DNA of 64,000 bases from assembly GCA_944548615.1 (NCBI GenBank), contig OX155965.1, positions 17,166,806 to 17,230,805 of the forward strand, given 5' to 3'. The position numbers and the translations under genes are program-made. Positions within the stretch are counted from its first letter, which is position 1. Every line of letters starts with the position of its first letter. Shown here piece after piece: positions 35,395-46,039 of this stretch. The stretch comes from Micropterix aruncella. Lineage: Eukaryota > Arthropoda > Insecta > Lepidoptera > Micropterigidae. The notes under the pieces were generated by a model. The model was not told where the DNA came from. It saw only the letters and a list, made by a program, of their open reading frames with translations, and made no database searches.

Positions 35395-35590
35395 AGGCAA
35401 AGTAAAGAGGCGGGGTTAAATGCCTTGCATGTGGGGCTAAAATCTTGGCTTAAGGCCTTAGAGGCGAGGCTTAATTAGCCTTAATGAAGGGCTAAATGCG
35501 ATGGGGTGGAAGTAAGTCAGGGTGGGGCTGAATGCCTTGGAGCAGGGCTTTTGCAAAGGTGGGGCTAAATGCTTCGGAGACGAGGTAACC
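35395..35590. repeat. Degenerate G-rich repeat with GGGGCTAAATGC-type units
   Basis: Six or more short units of the form GGGGTTAAATGCCTTG, GGGGCTAAAAT, AGGGCTAAATGCGATGG, GGGGCTGAATGCCTTGG and GGGGCTAAATGCTTCGG follow one another irregularly. No coding meaning is seen. Confidence 0.65.
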
Positions 35591-35689
35591 ATTTATCCTT
35601 TAAAAAAGGTCCAGAGATGGATTTGAACAGGAGGCAATAAAGACATTGATCAAAGACAGCAGTTTTTGCCAATCAATCACATGGTGTCA

Positions 35690-36015
35690 TTGATGAATTC
35701 GGACCAATATATTGATACCTTATCAAACCATATGATCATGGGAGCTCTGTAAGGTATATTCTTCCATAAGTGGGAATTTTTCAACAAGATCTCGGCCCAT
35801 GCCATTCTTTGAAAAAAGTGAGTTATTTACACAGAACCAAATGACTGTACTTGAATGGCCCGGAAACTCCCCCGATCGAAAACCTCTGGGCCATTTGCCA
35901 AAAACGGCTCTCCAAGATGGATTGTACAATAAAAACCAAGATGATCAGTGCAGTAATTCAAGTCTGGTTTCACGATGATGAACTGAAAGAAAGCTGTCAA
36001 AACCAGTGGCGTGCC
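35690..36015 (+). pseudogene. Tc1 transposase C-terminal fragment
   Basis: Across frame shifts the plus strand reads GIFQQDLGPCHSLKK, VLEWPGNSPD and PIENLWAICQKRL. This is the second-Asp to Glu part of a Tc1-type DDE transposase, where FQQD.APCH and SPDLNPIENLW are standard. The catalytic-Asp block is changed and the frame is broken. No ends were located. Confidence 0.75.
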
Positions 36016-36479
36016 CGGGGTTGGTAAATGGGGCAAGCCCGACATACCTTTTTGTGCTTTTTTATGTTTTTTTTATAGTAAAAAAAGTGGTACCTCTTTC
36101 CTCTTCAATTTGAAATTTAATGCTTTTTATCGCGCCGGCTAAATTATTTAGATCATTATAACCGGACGAATTCCAAACATTTAAGTCGTTTGAAAAAAAA
36201 AATACAGCAGTAACAAAACAATTTATTGAAATGGGAGCATCCAACCCAGTGAGTTTTTTACACTGATCTATCAAATTGTCTTTTATGCTATTTACACAAT
36301 TGTCTGAGAAATAGATAGATCGGGTGTAGGTTTAGGTCCAGAAATTAGTAACTTCTTTAGCTCAAAACTCAAAGAGGAATTATTGCAGTACAGGAACCTT
36401 TCTCAGAAATCGAAAAAATAAATAAATACTACTAGATTCCATCATTGTAATTATAAATGTGAAAGAAAAAAGCTTCGAA

Positions 36480-36790
36480 AGCGTAAAATTTCAAGACCAA
36501 ATTTACATTTTAAAAAAAAGTTTTTTTAAACTTAGTTTTTAAGGTTGTTTTTAAAAAAACTAATCTAACCCACCGCCAAATAGGTGTTTATGTATTATTT
36601 AAAATAAAAAAAACCTAACCTACCAAATGTATGGGTTTGACGCTTTTGTGAATGCCTATATCTCGCTTATTTATTGAGACCGAATAAATATTATTGCAGA
36701 TTCGGAATCAGCGTGGTCAATATAGTCTGGTGACGTTAAAAAATCAACAATCTAGAAGAGGTTCCTATACTGCAATAATACCAACCAACT
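36480..36790. repeat. Dispersed repeat, inverted copy of 8205-8430
   Basis: The reverse complement shares GGAACCTCTTCTAGATTGTT, GATTCCGAATCTGCAATAAT and the GCGAGATATAGGCATTCA block with 8205-8430. Confidence 0.6.
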
Positions 36791-36799
36791 AACTACAGT

Positions 36800-37660
36800 G
36801 AAGTGAAGTTGCTCTCATGTTGCGATAATTTGACACGTTCGCTTCAACGTCATGGGCATGTCTGGCTTTGGTTTGCATAGTAAAGTCCTCTATATACTTA
36901 TAATTGTTTTGCGTAATTTGCCACTGGTTAGAGTGAGAGGTACACCGATTTTGAAAGCCATATTGAAAGCTCATATGTGCGAGCGAGCGAAGACACGTCG
37001 GTACATTGCAGCAATCGCTCGCTGCTTTATCGACGGCGCGCGATTGCTGCGAATTTCGCCGCGTGGAGCGGGCTGCGTCCGCTAGATAGCACTCGTTTGC
37101 GCTAGCAAATTAATTTACTTAATTGGTTTTTTACGAATTGTGTTATTCATTTATTTAATTGTTAATTACGAAGAACAGGCAAGCCGGGCTTTTCGGCTTA
37201 TATGAAGAGACCGCCACTGATCAAAACCTGGTAAATTCTATGCCTACAAGAGTGAAAGGTGTTATCAACGCAAAAGGAGGCAGTTTCTATATTAAAACTG
37301 ACAATCTATAACTACCAGTACTGTTTTTGTATGTTTATGTCGAATAAAGCACTTTTTGAAGAAAAATACTCTGTTCCGAATAATTCGCACGGTACTGTAC
37401 TTGTTTCTTACAGCTTGCATCTTGCTGAATTTGAGTGCCATTTTAATTTTTTAAAGTCCAGAAATTTTCCATAACCTGACAACATCGCTTTTGGGAACTT
37501 TTCCAGGAGGCCACACAATAACTTGTTAAGATTGACTGCTTATTTTATTGGGATTCTTACAACAATTATTCACTATTTCATTTTTGACAAGGTGGCCGGA
37601 TCATTGCTTTTAAAACTGAATCAGGCTTCTCAAAATAAAAAAATAAAAACAAACGGGTGG
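36800..37660. other. Intergenic stretch, no gene recognised
   Basis: A GC-rich block at 36960-37090 (GCGAGCGA, CGGCGCGCGATTGC) stands out from AT-rich surroundings and may be a miniature element, but I could not define its ends. A TTTATT near 37675, read on the minus strand, is a possible polyadenylation signal for Fasciclin 2. Confidence 0.35.
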
Positions 37661-37679
37661 ATTTTTTCGATTGTTTATT

Positions 37680-38449
37680 AAAGAAATTATGACCAGTTAC
37701 AAACAATTATAATATTATCTCATACGACTCGAAGTAATGGAATTGTTTCCACGTAATACAAAAGCAAAATGACGAAATGAGATTTTTTTCATTTTAATGG
37801 ATACTAAGTACATTAATATAATAACGCATATACATTCAAGGGAAAAATATTATTTATACATTTAAAAAATATCTTTTAATAATAATAAAAACGAAAAATT
37901 ATCGTTGTGTTTGAAATTCCACATTTTTGCGATCAAGCGATTATAACCTAACTGTAATCAGACACATACCTATAAAATACTCTTAAGGTGGTATGACTGC
38001 TTTTAGTGATAAAACGTGACATTAGCTGCCCGGCTAAAAGAATAATATTACGACTTATAGATTACGTTTGGATTACGTTACTCTAGCTATTTACATTACG
38101 CATTTGGCAAATAGTCTTTGACACATAAGTTACGGAAATAGATTGTTGAAATGAAATGAAAATAGAGAGACGAGTCTATTTCAATCTAGTAGAGAGGTTT
38201 TCGAATGACTTAATATCAATCCTATTTTATTTTTATATAAGTACAAACATGGCAATAAATCCCGAGGAGCAAGACACAAGCTTTCTCACAATTTTCATTA
38301 CTCCATTGACATTTATAAGCATAACATCATACGATATAAAAAGCTATGACTTAATTACGACGACAATGTTGTTCACTTAATACAAAGTAAAATGTAACGT
38401 ATTTGTTTTAATTCAAAAAGTGGTCAATTTAAAAATAATAAATGCAAAT
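37680..38449 (-). other. Probable 3' UTR of the Fasciclin 2-like gene
   Basis: AT-rich sequence immediately downstream (minus strand) of the stop codon at 38450-38452, without coding potential. Extent inferred only from position and a candidate polyadenylation hexamer. Confidence 0.4.
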
Positions 38450-38594
38450 TTATACGGCTGAATTTTTACCGATTATGTTTCCGGTGGTCGCGTAAACTTT
38501 CCTGCCGTCGAATTCAACGGAGCAGTTTCGCTTCATCGAATCGTCGATTACTGGTGTGCGGTCCGTGCATTCTTTAAGCGGCTCCTTTTCATCT
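38450..38594 (-). CDS. Fas2: Fasciclin 2-like, terminal exon (C-terminal SAV motif)
   Basis: The minus-strand acceptor CTTACAG is followed by a base that completes a codon from the preceding exon. The translation is [36 protein letters not shown] and the end IIGKNSAV before TAA. The terminal SAV matches the class I PDZ-binding end by which Drosophila Fas2 binds Discs-large at synapses. The exon supplies 47 residues. Phase agrees with the exon at 40670-40753. This identifies the transmembrane isoform's tail. Confidence 0.9.
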
Positions 38595-39228
38595 CTGTAA
38601 GCATAAAAAATGTCTATTAATCAAACAAATCGAATGCAATATTCAATATTATGTACATGCTAAAATAAAATAAATCTACATGCAAAAGAAAAAAAAATGC
38701 ATTCGTCACGAGTATGTAAAAATAGTTGATTGAAAATCTTACATGGGTGTAGTTGGGACATAACTATTGAGGGTAGTGCATCGGATGTGAGTGATAAGCA
38801 GCGTAGGAGAAAAAATACAATTCAATTATTAAATTTTGGTAGTCTTAAAATTGCTTAAATATTAGTAGAATCGAAATTCTCGCACATCGCTTTTGTAAGT
38901 GAATATATGAAAGTATTCAGGGAAATAGGATTAGGAAAGCAAGGAGGACCAATAACGGAGATTAAAAATTCATCGGAGTGTTTAGGGAAAACATGCATTA
39001 GCTATTTTTGAACACAGAACAAGCGACAAACATCAAACAAATTAGTAACAAAATACATCCATTGATTGCTGAAAACTCAATACTTTAGCCTGGCTAAAAG
39101 ATATTTTTCACTAAGAGGATAAGGCTAACAAAATTTGTAACCTATATAAAATCTTACAAAATCTAAATTTCAAACACGATAGTATGTTTGATAGTTTTAT
39201 ATCGGGTTGTGCTATATAATATTACCAG

Positions 39229-39722
39229 CCTGAAAAGAGTCACTTCTGGTGTATTTTTATGACATTATGCAACAGTCGACATACAAGTTTGTAACTGATG
39301 ATATTGCAGCCTGAAAGGAGTCACCCCTGTTAGTCTCTTTTTAAGTCATTATACAACAATTGACAGCACACATTAATGGCAGATGATATTCCAGCCTGAA
39401 AGTAGTCACCCTTGTTGGTCTATTTTTATGTCATTATACAACAGTCGACAGTACATTAATATTCCAGCCTGAAAGAAGGCATCGATGTTGGTCTATTTTT
39501 ATGCCATTATAAAACAGTCGACAGTCTACATTCATGACGGATAATATTCCAGACCGAAAGGATGCATCCCTGTTGGTCTATTTTTATGTCATTATACAAC
39601 AGTCCACAATACACATTCATGACAGATAATATTCCAGCCTGAAAGGACACATCCCTGTTGGTCTATTTTTATGTCATTATACAACAGTCGACAGTATACA
39701 TTCATGACGGATAATATATTCA
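39229..39722. repeat. Tandem repeat, about six units of 73-86 bp (Fas2 intron)
   Basis: Units start at about 39229, 39310, 39395, 39468, 39554 and 39638, each with CAGCCTGAAAG, TTGGTCTATTTTTATGTCAT and TACAACAGTCGACAGT. A further unit appears at 40394-40450 on the far side of a retroposon insertion, showing the array was split after it formed. Confidence 0.85.
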
Positions 39723-39744
39723 TGACACTTGTGAGTTGTCACCT

Positions 39745-40385
39745 AGAAAGGGCAAACCCGTAGCCCGAGGAAGGTTTAACAATATTGATCGTTCTTTCAA
39801 CCTGGAGTGAATGAACTTAGAGACTTAGAGACGAAAAAGTCCACCGTCTAGCTACGCACACAATGCATAGCGCCTTGCCGCAAGGCACTGGAAAGAAAAT
39901 CCAAGTGAGCTACCTTGCGCCCTGACTACCAGATTTGGCCGGAATTCTTCTGGTTCTGGTTCCGAAGTCGCTTGCACGGCCTCTACCTGATGTAAATTCA
40001 GTTTCAATTTATCGTGGACCGTGGCGTCCTTTGCCCGTCTCTTCACTCAAGATCGGGTTGTCAACCGGTCGTTTCAAGAGTGGATGACATTGGGTCAACA
40101 TCATCACCCGCTGCTTAGGAAATAGTATGCCATTTCCAGACTCCTCCAATTATTACCCGGAGTGCACAGTCGATTGGCTGACGCCGCACAGTACGCAAAC
40201 CGTCCAGTAGCGCCCGAAGGTCATCCCCCAGGGGAAACTGATCCACCATAAATGCATTTAGAAGCAGTGGAAACAGAGTCTTTACCGAAATAGACCCTCT
40301 ACGCGGAGACTACTGGGATAGGAGCTGAATCGTGAGCTGCGCCGACCGGGGTCACGAGCAGGTCTTATTGGCCCAACTGCACGAA
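39745..40385 (-). mobile_element. Unclassified retroposon family, copy 3
   Basis: It shares AACCCGTAGCCCGAGG, AGTCCACCGTCTAGC, CGAAGTCGCTTGCACGGCC and GGCGTCCTTTGCCCG with the other copies. Like copy 4 it continues past the point where copy 2 stops, through CGTTTCAAGAGTGG, ACCCGCTGCTTAG and GCAAACCGTCCAGTAGCGCC. It sits inside the tandem array of the last Fas2 intron. Confidence 0.68.
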
Positions 40386-40669
40386 ACCATTTTCCAGTCT
40401 GAAAGGACTCATCCCTGCTGGTCTATTTTTATGTCAATAATGACATAAAAATTGTGTAAACAACAGTTGATGTGTAAACAACATGGATTTGAATAATTAA
40501 TGGCCGATTTACCAGGGGATTGATAGAATCGGTAGATAGGCACTGTTTAGCACGCAGGTCTGGGATATCGGAATGGAATTGTGTATTTTATAATAAGTGT
40601 TGAGTTTTCAGCGTTGCTACATTGATAAGACGAGACGATGCGAAATGAAGGGGGATTGTGTGTCCTTAC

Positions 40670-40753
40670 GTGGGCGAGTTGGCCAATCGCAGCGGAGGCG
40701 GTAGAGGCGCAGGCGAAGGCGGCGCCACTAGAGGCGGCGCGGGCATTTTCTCG
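40670..40753 (-). CDS. Fas2: Fasciclin 2-like, cytoplasmic proline-rich exon
   Basis: Between the acceptor ATTGCAG and the donor CCCAC|GTAAGG the minus strand reads EKMPAPPLVAPPSPAPLPPP and then LRLANSP. The frame is fixed by both neighbours: phase 2 in from exon 48690-48888 and phase 2 out to the terminal exon. The 84-nt proline-rich segment may be a small alternatively used exon. A different frame here is also open but matches neither neighbour. Confidence 0.75.
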
Positions 40754-40981
40754 CTGCAATAAGGTAGCGGGAATCGCCAACCGTAAAGACTAGATAACAA
40801 CCAATACAGCCAACACCGTTCACCACTACCTTTCACTTGTTATTTTAACCTATCTAGGAAAGTTTGTGGCACATCAATATAGAACTTATAAAGGTGAAAA
40901 GCATTATAGATTCTTCTTAAGATGGAATTTGATACGTTTCGAATTTTATCCTGGGTTTGATTAGGACTGTCCGTTCAGGTA

Positions 40982-41787
40982 AAGGTGTCATTCCTAAGCG
41001 ACGGCTGTGGCGACTCCAGCCGTACGACTCGAGGCCCGCGACTAGAGTCGTACGGCTGTAGCCGCCAAGTACATTCCTTAAAAAGGAGCGACTAGAGCAG
41101 TACCGTCTTGGACATCATGTCAGATGCATCACTGTTGGCGTTAACCTATCTTTTATTGCAAGAAAAGGAGGAAGAAGAGTTATTGTTGATAAAGCTGAAA
41201 AAAAACGAAAAGCTACATTCATTGTATCTATCAAGATGCGATGAGGGGTTTCAAAACATTTAAATTGGCAGACATATTCTACGGGACGATTCAATGTTCA
41301 AAAGGTTTTTTCGTTTGAATAGAGTCCAGTTTGATTACATATTACCGTGCATCGAAAGTGGTTTAAACAGAAAATCATGTAACAAAGTCAAACAGCCCAT
41401 CAGCCCTGCAGAAAAACTGGGATTAACGCTAAGGACCTTATCTCTGACGTTTCCATCTTTGTACAGGTGGTGTTTTGGGTTGAAAAGACAAGGGTGTTCA
41501 CGCACTAGTTCGATGTCTCGAGTCATCCATGATTTAATAGGGAAATAAACACCAAAACCGTATAAACAGAGTTCCAGCCGTCGCGGCTGTTACGACTGGA
41601 CTGCTCATGCAAGCAGTCTAGCCGTACGGCTCGAGCCGCCTCACTAGAGCCGCTTCCGTCGCGCGGCGCCAGCCGCGTCATAGGAATGGGTTTCGTTTAT
41701 TTACATGCGAAGCAGTATGAGTCATAGTCCCGCGGCTCGAGCCGCGCGGCTGGAGTCGCTACAGTCGTCGCTTAGGAATGACACCTT
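40982..41787 (+). mobile_element. Internally deleted PIF/Harbinger element
   Basis: The long terminal inverted repeats start AAGGTGTCATTCCTAAGCGA on both sides and continue with few mismatches through GCGACTCCAGCCG (about 50 bp). The 806-bp body keeps only the N-terminal part of a HARBI1-like transposase. GC-rich subterminal CGACTCGAG-type motifs recur inside. It lies in the Fas2 intron between the proline-rich and transmembrane exons. Confidence 0.82.
41294..41548 (+). pseudogene. HARBI1-like transposase N-terminal fragment
   Basis: The translation reads FRLNRVQFDYILPCIE and ISPAEKLGLTLRTLS, the start of the PIF/Harbinger nuclease family (FR.....FD.LL ... EKL..TLR.LA). An upstream piece from the ATG near 41119 (MSDASLLALTYLLLQEKEEE) belongs to the same protein but is separated by a stop. 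The DDE residues are absent. Confidence 0.75.
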
Positions 41788-42106
41788 CGCGGGTGGATCA
41801 TTTAAATACAAGCGAGACTTATTTTAGAGCGCGTAATATTAAACGGACTAAGTGGCTGCTTGAGGACTGTTAGGTAGAGAAGCCAGGAAAGGGGAGAACA
41901 ATCAGGCTAGCGTTTGTGGATCTTGTTAGTACAGTCGTAGATCCATAGGGGACCTCAAGACTCCATTTCCTTGTCTGTTTCTCACAATGGTACAGTGAAA
42001 ATATTTTTGTAAAAGTATAGTCAAAAAGTAAATATATTAAAAGGAATAAAAACAACGACAGGAATAAAAAAAAACAAAAGAACTATTGTATTTATAATTA
42101 TTTCCC

Positions 42107-42168
42107 CTCCAATGTGTAACGCCTCGCTCCGGACGATCGCCTACCTACGGCAAAATGTCTAATGGGCA
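42107..42168. repeat. Truncated relative of the element at 32784
   Basis: It begins CCCCTCCAATGTGTAACGCC and shares CTACGGCAAAATGT with the left part of 32784-33018. It directly abuts another TTAA-type element on its right. Confidence 0.5.
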
Positions 42169-42173
42169 GTTAA

Positions 42174-42580
42174 CCCCTCCTCTCGCGAAGTAAAAATTCA
42201 GCTATCACTTTTGCCCGCGACATTTTCGCACGTAAAATCGAGTCGACGACCTTGATACAAACGACCATAACTTGTAAACCACTATACGGATCATAAAAAA
42301 AATGACTGTAAAATGATCGCATTGAAATTTGACATATAAAAAAATATAACCTAGAAATTGGGGGAGTCGGCCGTTGGTCCCGCAAGGGATGTTAGGGAGT
42401 TACCGGGTTAAAAAAAATCATATTCAATGCGATCATTTTACAGTTCTTCTTTTTATGATCCGTATAGTGGTTTATAACTTATGGACGTTTTTCTCAAGGC
42501 CGTTGATTCACTCCGATTTCACGCTCGACAGTTTCACGTTCGAAACGGTACGGGCGAGTTTTACTTCACAAATTAAAGGG
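42174..42580. mobile_element. TTAA-flanked fold-back element, 407 bp
   Basis: Flanked by TTAA at 42170-42173 and 42581-42584. The two halves are inverted copies (left ATCAGCTATCACTT..., GTAAACCACTATACGGATCA; right GATCCGTATAGTGGTTTA), separated by a middle piece (42357-42415) containing TTGGTCCCGCAAGGGATGTT. A partial copy is at 29260-29440. Confidence 0.75.
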
Positions 42581-42584
42581 TTAA

Positions 42585-42990
42585 CATGGTTTTTTAATGA
42601 AATATTTGTGGTTTATGTATTTATCCATATATATTTTCGGAATGTAATCAATCAGACCTTTCGTTTGACACTAAACTCGATATATTCTTTATGTTAATTT
42701 ATTGACATTTGGACATTTAGACAATTATTACTTGATATTTGGACAGTTAAGTTCTAAATCGGTTCGAGCGTTTAGAAGATATAAAAAACCCTGAACACAT
42801 TACACTCCTTTTTTGTTGGGTAGTCGTGTAAAAAATGAAATGCTTTCTCGTGCTGCAATCGTCATGAGTTTTATTGCGGTCGTCGGCACTAGTGAGTGAT
42901 TTGGTGGGTGCGAGCGATTGTGAGCGGGTGTCAGCGATTTGGTACAAAGTGGCCCGGTCTATTTTATGTGCTGGCAAAAACAAAATAAGG
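42585..42990. repeat. Dispersed repeat shared with 44400-44700 and 46039-46090
   Basis: ATGAAATATTTGTGGTTTAT, TTAATTTATTGACATT and TTTTTTGTTGGGTAGTCGT recur in the same order around the DD41D mariner element. Both copies belong to a longer repeat that also includes the TATTGTATTTATAATTATTT block at 42086 and 44399. Confidence 0.65.
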
Positions 42991-43240
42991 CCTATTATAC
43001 CTATTCATTCTGAGTACTTTGTATGGTCTGGTCATTAAATGAGCCACTGTAACAATAAATAATGGGCACATAATAGTTCTGGGCAATAAGGGCAGTAAAG
43101 TAAACGCCAATTAAAAATATTTACTACTTTTATTGAAAAACCATCGTTCTTAAACGGTCTCCTATTATCTTCTTCTTCTACTGGTGCCATGTCCGCTATG
43201 TTATCAGTAATATTGACTAACATTTTTATTGGATGCCGCT

Positions 43241-43462
43241 CGATTCCAAGGTGTGGTAGTTTTTTGAAACCAGTCCCATACATTACGGAGCCAAGATGTT
43301 GTTCTTCGTCCCGGACCTAATCTTTGGGCTATTTTGCCTTGAATTATTTGCATAATCTTGTATTTGCATAATGTTATGAATTATTTGCCTATGCAAATGA
43401 TTCAGAACATCTTGGCTCAGTAATGTATGTGACTCGTTTCAAAAAACTACCACATCTTGGAA
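43241..43462. repeat. Inverted repeat with about 57-bp arms
   Basis: The arm 43241-43300 (TTCCAAGGTGTGGTAGTTTT to GAGCCAAGATGTT) is the reverse complement of 43406-43462 (AACATCTTGGCTCAGTAATG to CACATCTTGGAATT) with several mismatches. The spacer is about 105 bp. Confidence 0.7.
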
Positions 43463-43694
43463 TTGTTTGTTTGTTTGTTTCTACTCTTTATTGTGAAATT
43501 TCACAATGGGCGGGTTTATTGTCATATGACAATTTCTTACAACCAACCTACTATGATGTCTTTATATGTATGTGTGTGTGTAATATGTATGTAAGTGTGT
43601 TTATTGCATTCGATCGACAGAATTGAAAATGCAATTCCGTTAATTTGATTATAATGGAAAATGGTGACCCAGCCAGGAATTGAGCGGCGGCCAA
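43462..43694 (-). mobile_element. SINE-like element, copy 1
   Basis: Read on the minus strand it starts CTCAATTCCTGGCTGGGTCA, which resembles a tRNA-type B box, and ends in an (AAAC)n-like tail (AAACAAACAAACA). A second copy is at 62149-62372. The shared order (GAATTTCACAATAA, CACACTTACA..., CAATTCTGTCGATTGA) supports a single family. An A box was not found, so tRNA origin is only probable. Confidence 0.6.
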
Positions 43695-44715
43695 TAAAAA
43701 TGTTATAGTCAATATTATGCACACCCTTGAAAAAGCAGCTGGATAGCCCGAGAAATGGTAACGCCGCTAACTATTGATATCAATTATTTTCGACATCAAT
43801 TTTTCTCCCAATGTTGGTAGCAAAGTCAAAATTATGTCCCATAGTATTTTTTTGGTATGTTGGTAAGTTGGTAATTGAAGTTAGCGTGCGGTCAACTTCT
43901 GCCACTTAATTCAGCCCATCTTATTGCCAACTTTCCTTTCTACTTGTTGCTTCAACTCATCTTGCCCATCTTCAGTAATCTGGTTTGTATGGGAACCCGA
44001 CTCATCTTTTTACATACCTCTGTTTTAGGCCTGGAAGTCACTCAAAGAAGAATATTGATGCAAAAGATCGGATCAACCGATACAAAAAGTGATTATTCTC
44101 CGAGGTGACATATTACAGTTATCACATGCGAAAAATTGGAGGATATATATGAGTTGGACACCACTGAGAACACTCTTCCAATAGACCTGTAATGTTCATC
44201 TCTTCAGGCTACTCCAATGAGCTCTGAGGGACAAATGATTCAGAGACAACAATGGAGTGGTGTGGTTGGTGCGCAATTGGCTGCTGACACAATCTTCTTC
44301 TATTTAATATAATGGTAAAAGTACGTAATGCTCCATTGGTAACAAGTAAATATATTAAAAGGATTAAAAAACACGACTGCCATTATAGAAAGCGAACTAT
44401 TGTATTTATAATTATTTTCATTACAGTTTTTAATGAAATATTTGTGGTTTATGTATAAATCCATATAGATAGATGTATATTTCCGGAATGTTCTTAATGA
44501 AACCTTTTATTTGACACAAAGACTTGATATATTTATGTTAATTTATTGACATTCGGACACTTAGACAGCTACTTACTTGATGTTTGGAAAGTTTAGATAC
44601 CCTATGACAGTCAGGATGATATAACGGTTCTAACAATACCACACAGTTCTAAATCGGTCCAATCGTTTTGAAGTTATGGTGAATAAAGAAACGGAAAACA
44701 CACATAAATGAACTA

Positions 44716-46038
44716 CAGGGTCCGCCATGTAACGTTTTTTTTTTCAACTAGTGCTTATTTCGTGTATGGCAACACTTACCTCATGTCTGATTTGACAGAT
44801 AATTAGTTTTATCCTTCCGCTGAACGAATATGGTTGTGTATACGCTTGAACAACGCTGGGAAATCTTGCGACATTACTTTGAAAATCACCATGATTTTCA
44901 AAGTAATGGTAATGTTGCAGAATGTGTGCGAAAATTGCGTACGGATTTTGGAAGAAGAGAAGCACCGTCAGCTCCGTATGTTCGTTACCTTGTGAAAAAA
45001 GTGAAAGAAACTGGCATCCTCATCGATAAACCAACGTGTGAAAAGCCAAAAACAGTGCGTACACCCGAGAATATTGCTGCTGTGGCCGAAAGTGTGCGTG
45101 AATCGCCATCAACATCAGTTCACCGTCGTTCTCAACAATTGGACATTTCGCAGACATCATTGAGACGAATTTTGCGTAAAGACCTTGGTATGACGCCGTA
45201 CAAAGTCCAATTGGTTCAGGAGTTGAAGCCAACTGACCATCCAATGCGTTTTCGATTCGCTAAGTGAGCCTGCGATCGACTTGCAGAAGATGCGGATTTT
45301 GCCAAAAAAATCATCTTTTCAGATGAAGCTCATTTCCATCTTGGCGGGTATGTAAACAAGCAGAATTGTCGCATTTGGGGCACAGAAAACCCACACGCAT
45401 TCATTGAAAAGCCGGTGCACCCAAAACGAGTCACTGTTTGGTGCGGATTTTGGTCCAGAGGCATAATTGGGCCATTTTTCTTCGAAAATGAGCAAGGAGT
45501 GGCCGTTACCGTCAATGGCGATTGTTATCGGGCCATGTTGAACGAATTTTTGTTCACAGAAATTGAAGAGGAGGATATTGGCAACATTTGGTTTCAACAG
45601 GACGGCGCTACGTGCCACACAGCCAACGCTACACTTGATGTTTTGCGCCCTGTTTTTGAAAATCGCATTATCAGCCGCAGAGCTGATGTCGTTTGGCCAC
45701 CTCGGAGCTGCGATTTGACACCGTTGGACTACTTTTTGTGGGGTTGCCGTCAAAGATAAGTGTTACGCCGACAAACCAGAGACAATTGACGCTTTAAAGG
45801 ACAATATTCGTGAAGCCATTGGTGAAATACAGCTGCACACAATCGATAATGTACTTAAAAATTGGACCCATCGTGTAGGCTACTGCATGGCCAGCCGAGG
45901 CAGCCATTTGAATGAAATTATTTTCCATCATTAACCGGAGGGATTGTACTTTCAAATAAAAAAAGAAATTTGAAAAAATATTCAGTAGTTTTTTTTTTAT
46001 AGCATTTTCAAAAAAAAAAAGTTATTTGGCGGACCCTT
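44716..46038 (+). mobile_element. DD41D-type mariner element, full length but decayed
   Basis: The ends are inverted repeats (left CAGGGTCCGCCATGTAACGT, right complement AAGGGTCCGCCAAATAACTT), flanked by TA at 44714-44715 and 46039-46040. The length of 1323 bp is standard for mariner. The flanks rejoin a dispersed repeat also present at 42585-42990, so the element inserted into that repeat. Confidence 0.88.
44830..45934 (+). pseudogene. Mariner (DD41D, rosa-like) transposase pseudogene
   Basis: The frame opens MVVYTLEQRWEILRHYF and contains paired helix-turn-helix regions, IIFSDEAHFHLGGYVN (first Asp), IWFQQDGATCHTAN (second Asp) and CDLTPLDYFLWG (third Asp). I count 41 residues between the last two Asp, the DD41D spacing of the rosa group. 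Three defects are visible: a small inverted duplication of the FENH codons near 44890, a TGA for an expected Trp at 45266, and one extra base near 45743 that shifts the frame before AVKDKCYADKPETI. The original stop is at 45932-45934. Confidence 0.87.
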
Positions 46039-46039
46039 T

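Noticed and set aside
36062..36274. 70-residue minus-strand frame
   Set aside because: No recognisable motif, no splice context and no second copy; it could be a transposase scrap but cannot be supported.
39229..39722. CRISPR-like array
   Set aside because: Whole units are repeated without unique spacers and the sequence is an intron of an animal gene; it is an ordinary tandem repeat.
40547..40780. 77-residue minus-strand frame rich in alanine
   Set aside because: A different frame of the same region joins in phase with neighbouring Fas2 exons and is proline-rich; the alanine-rich frame fits neither neighbour.
45319..45753. 144-residue minus-strand open frame
   Set aside because: Antisense shadow of the DD41D mariner transposase on the plus strand; no domain of its own.
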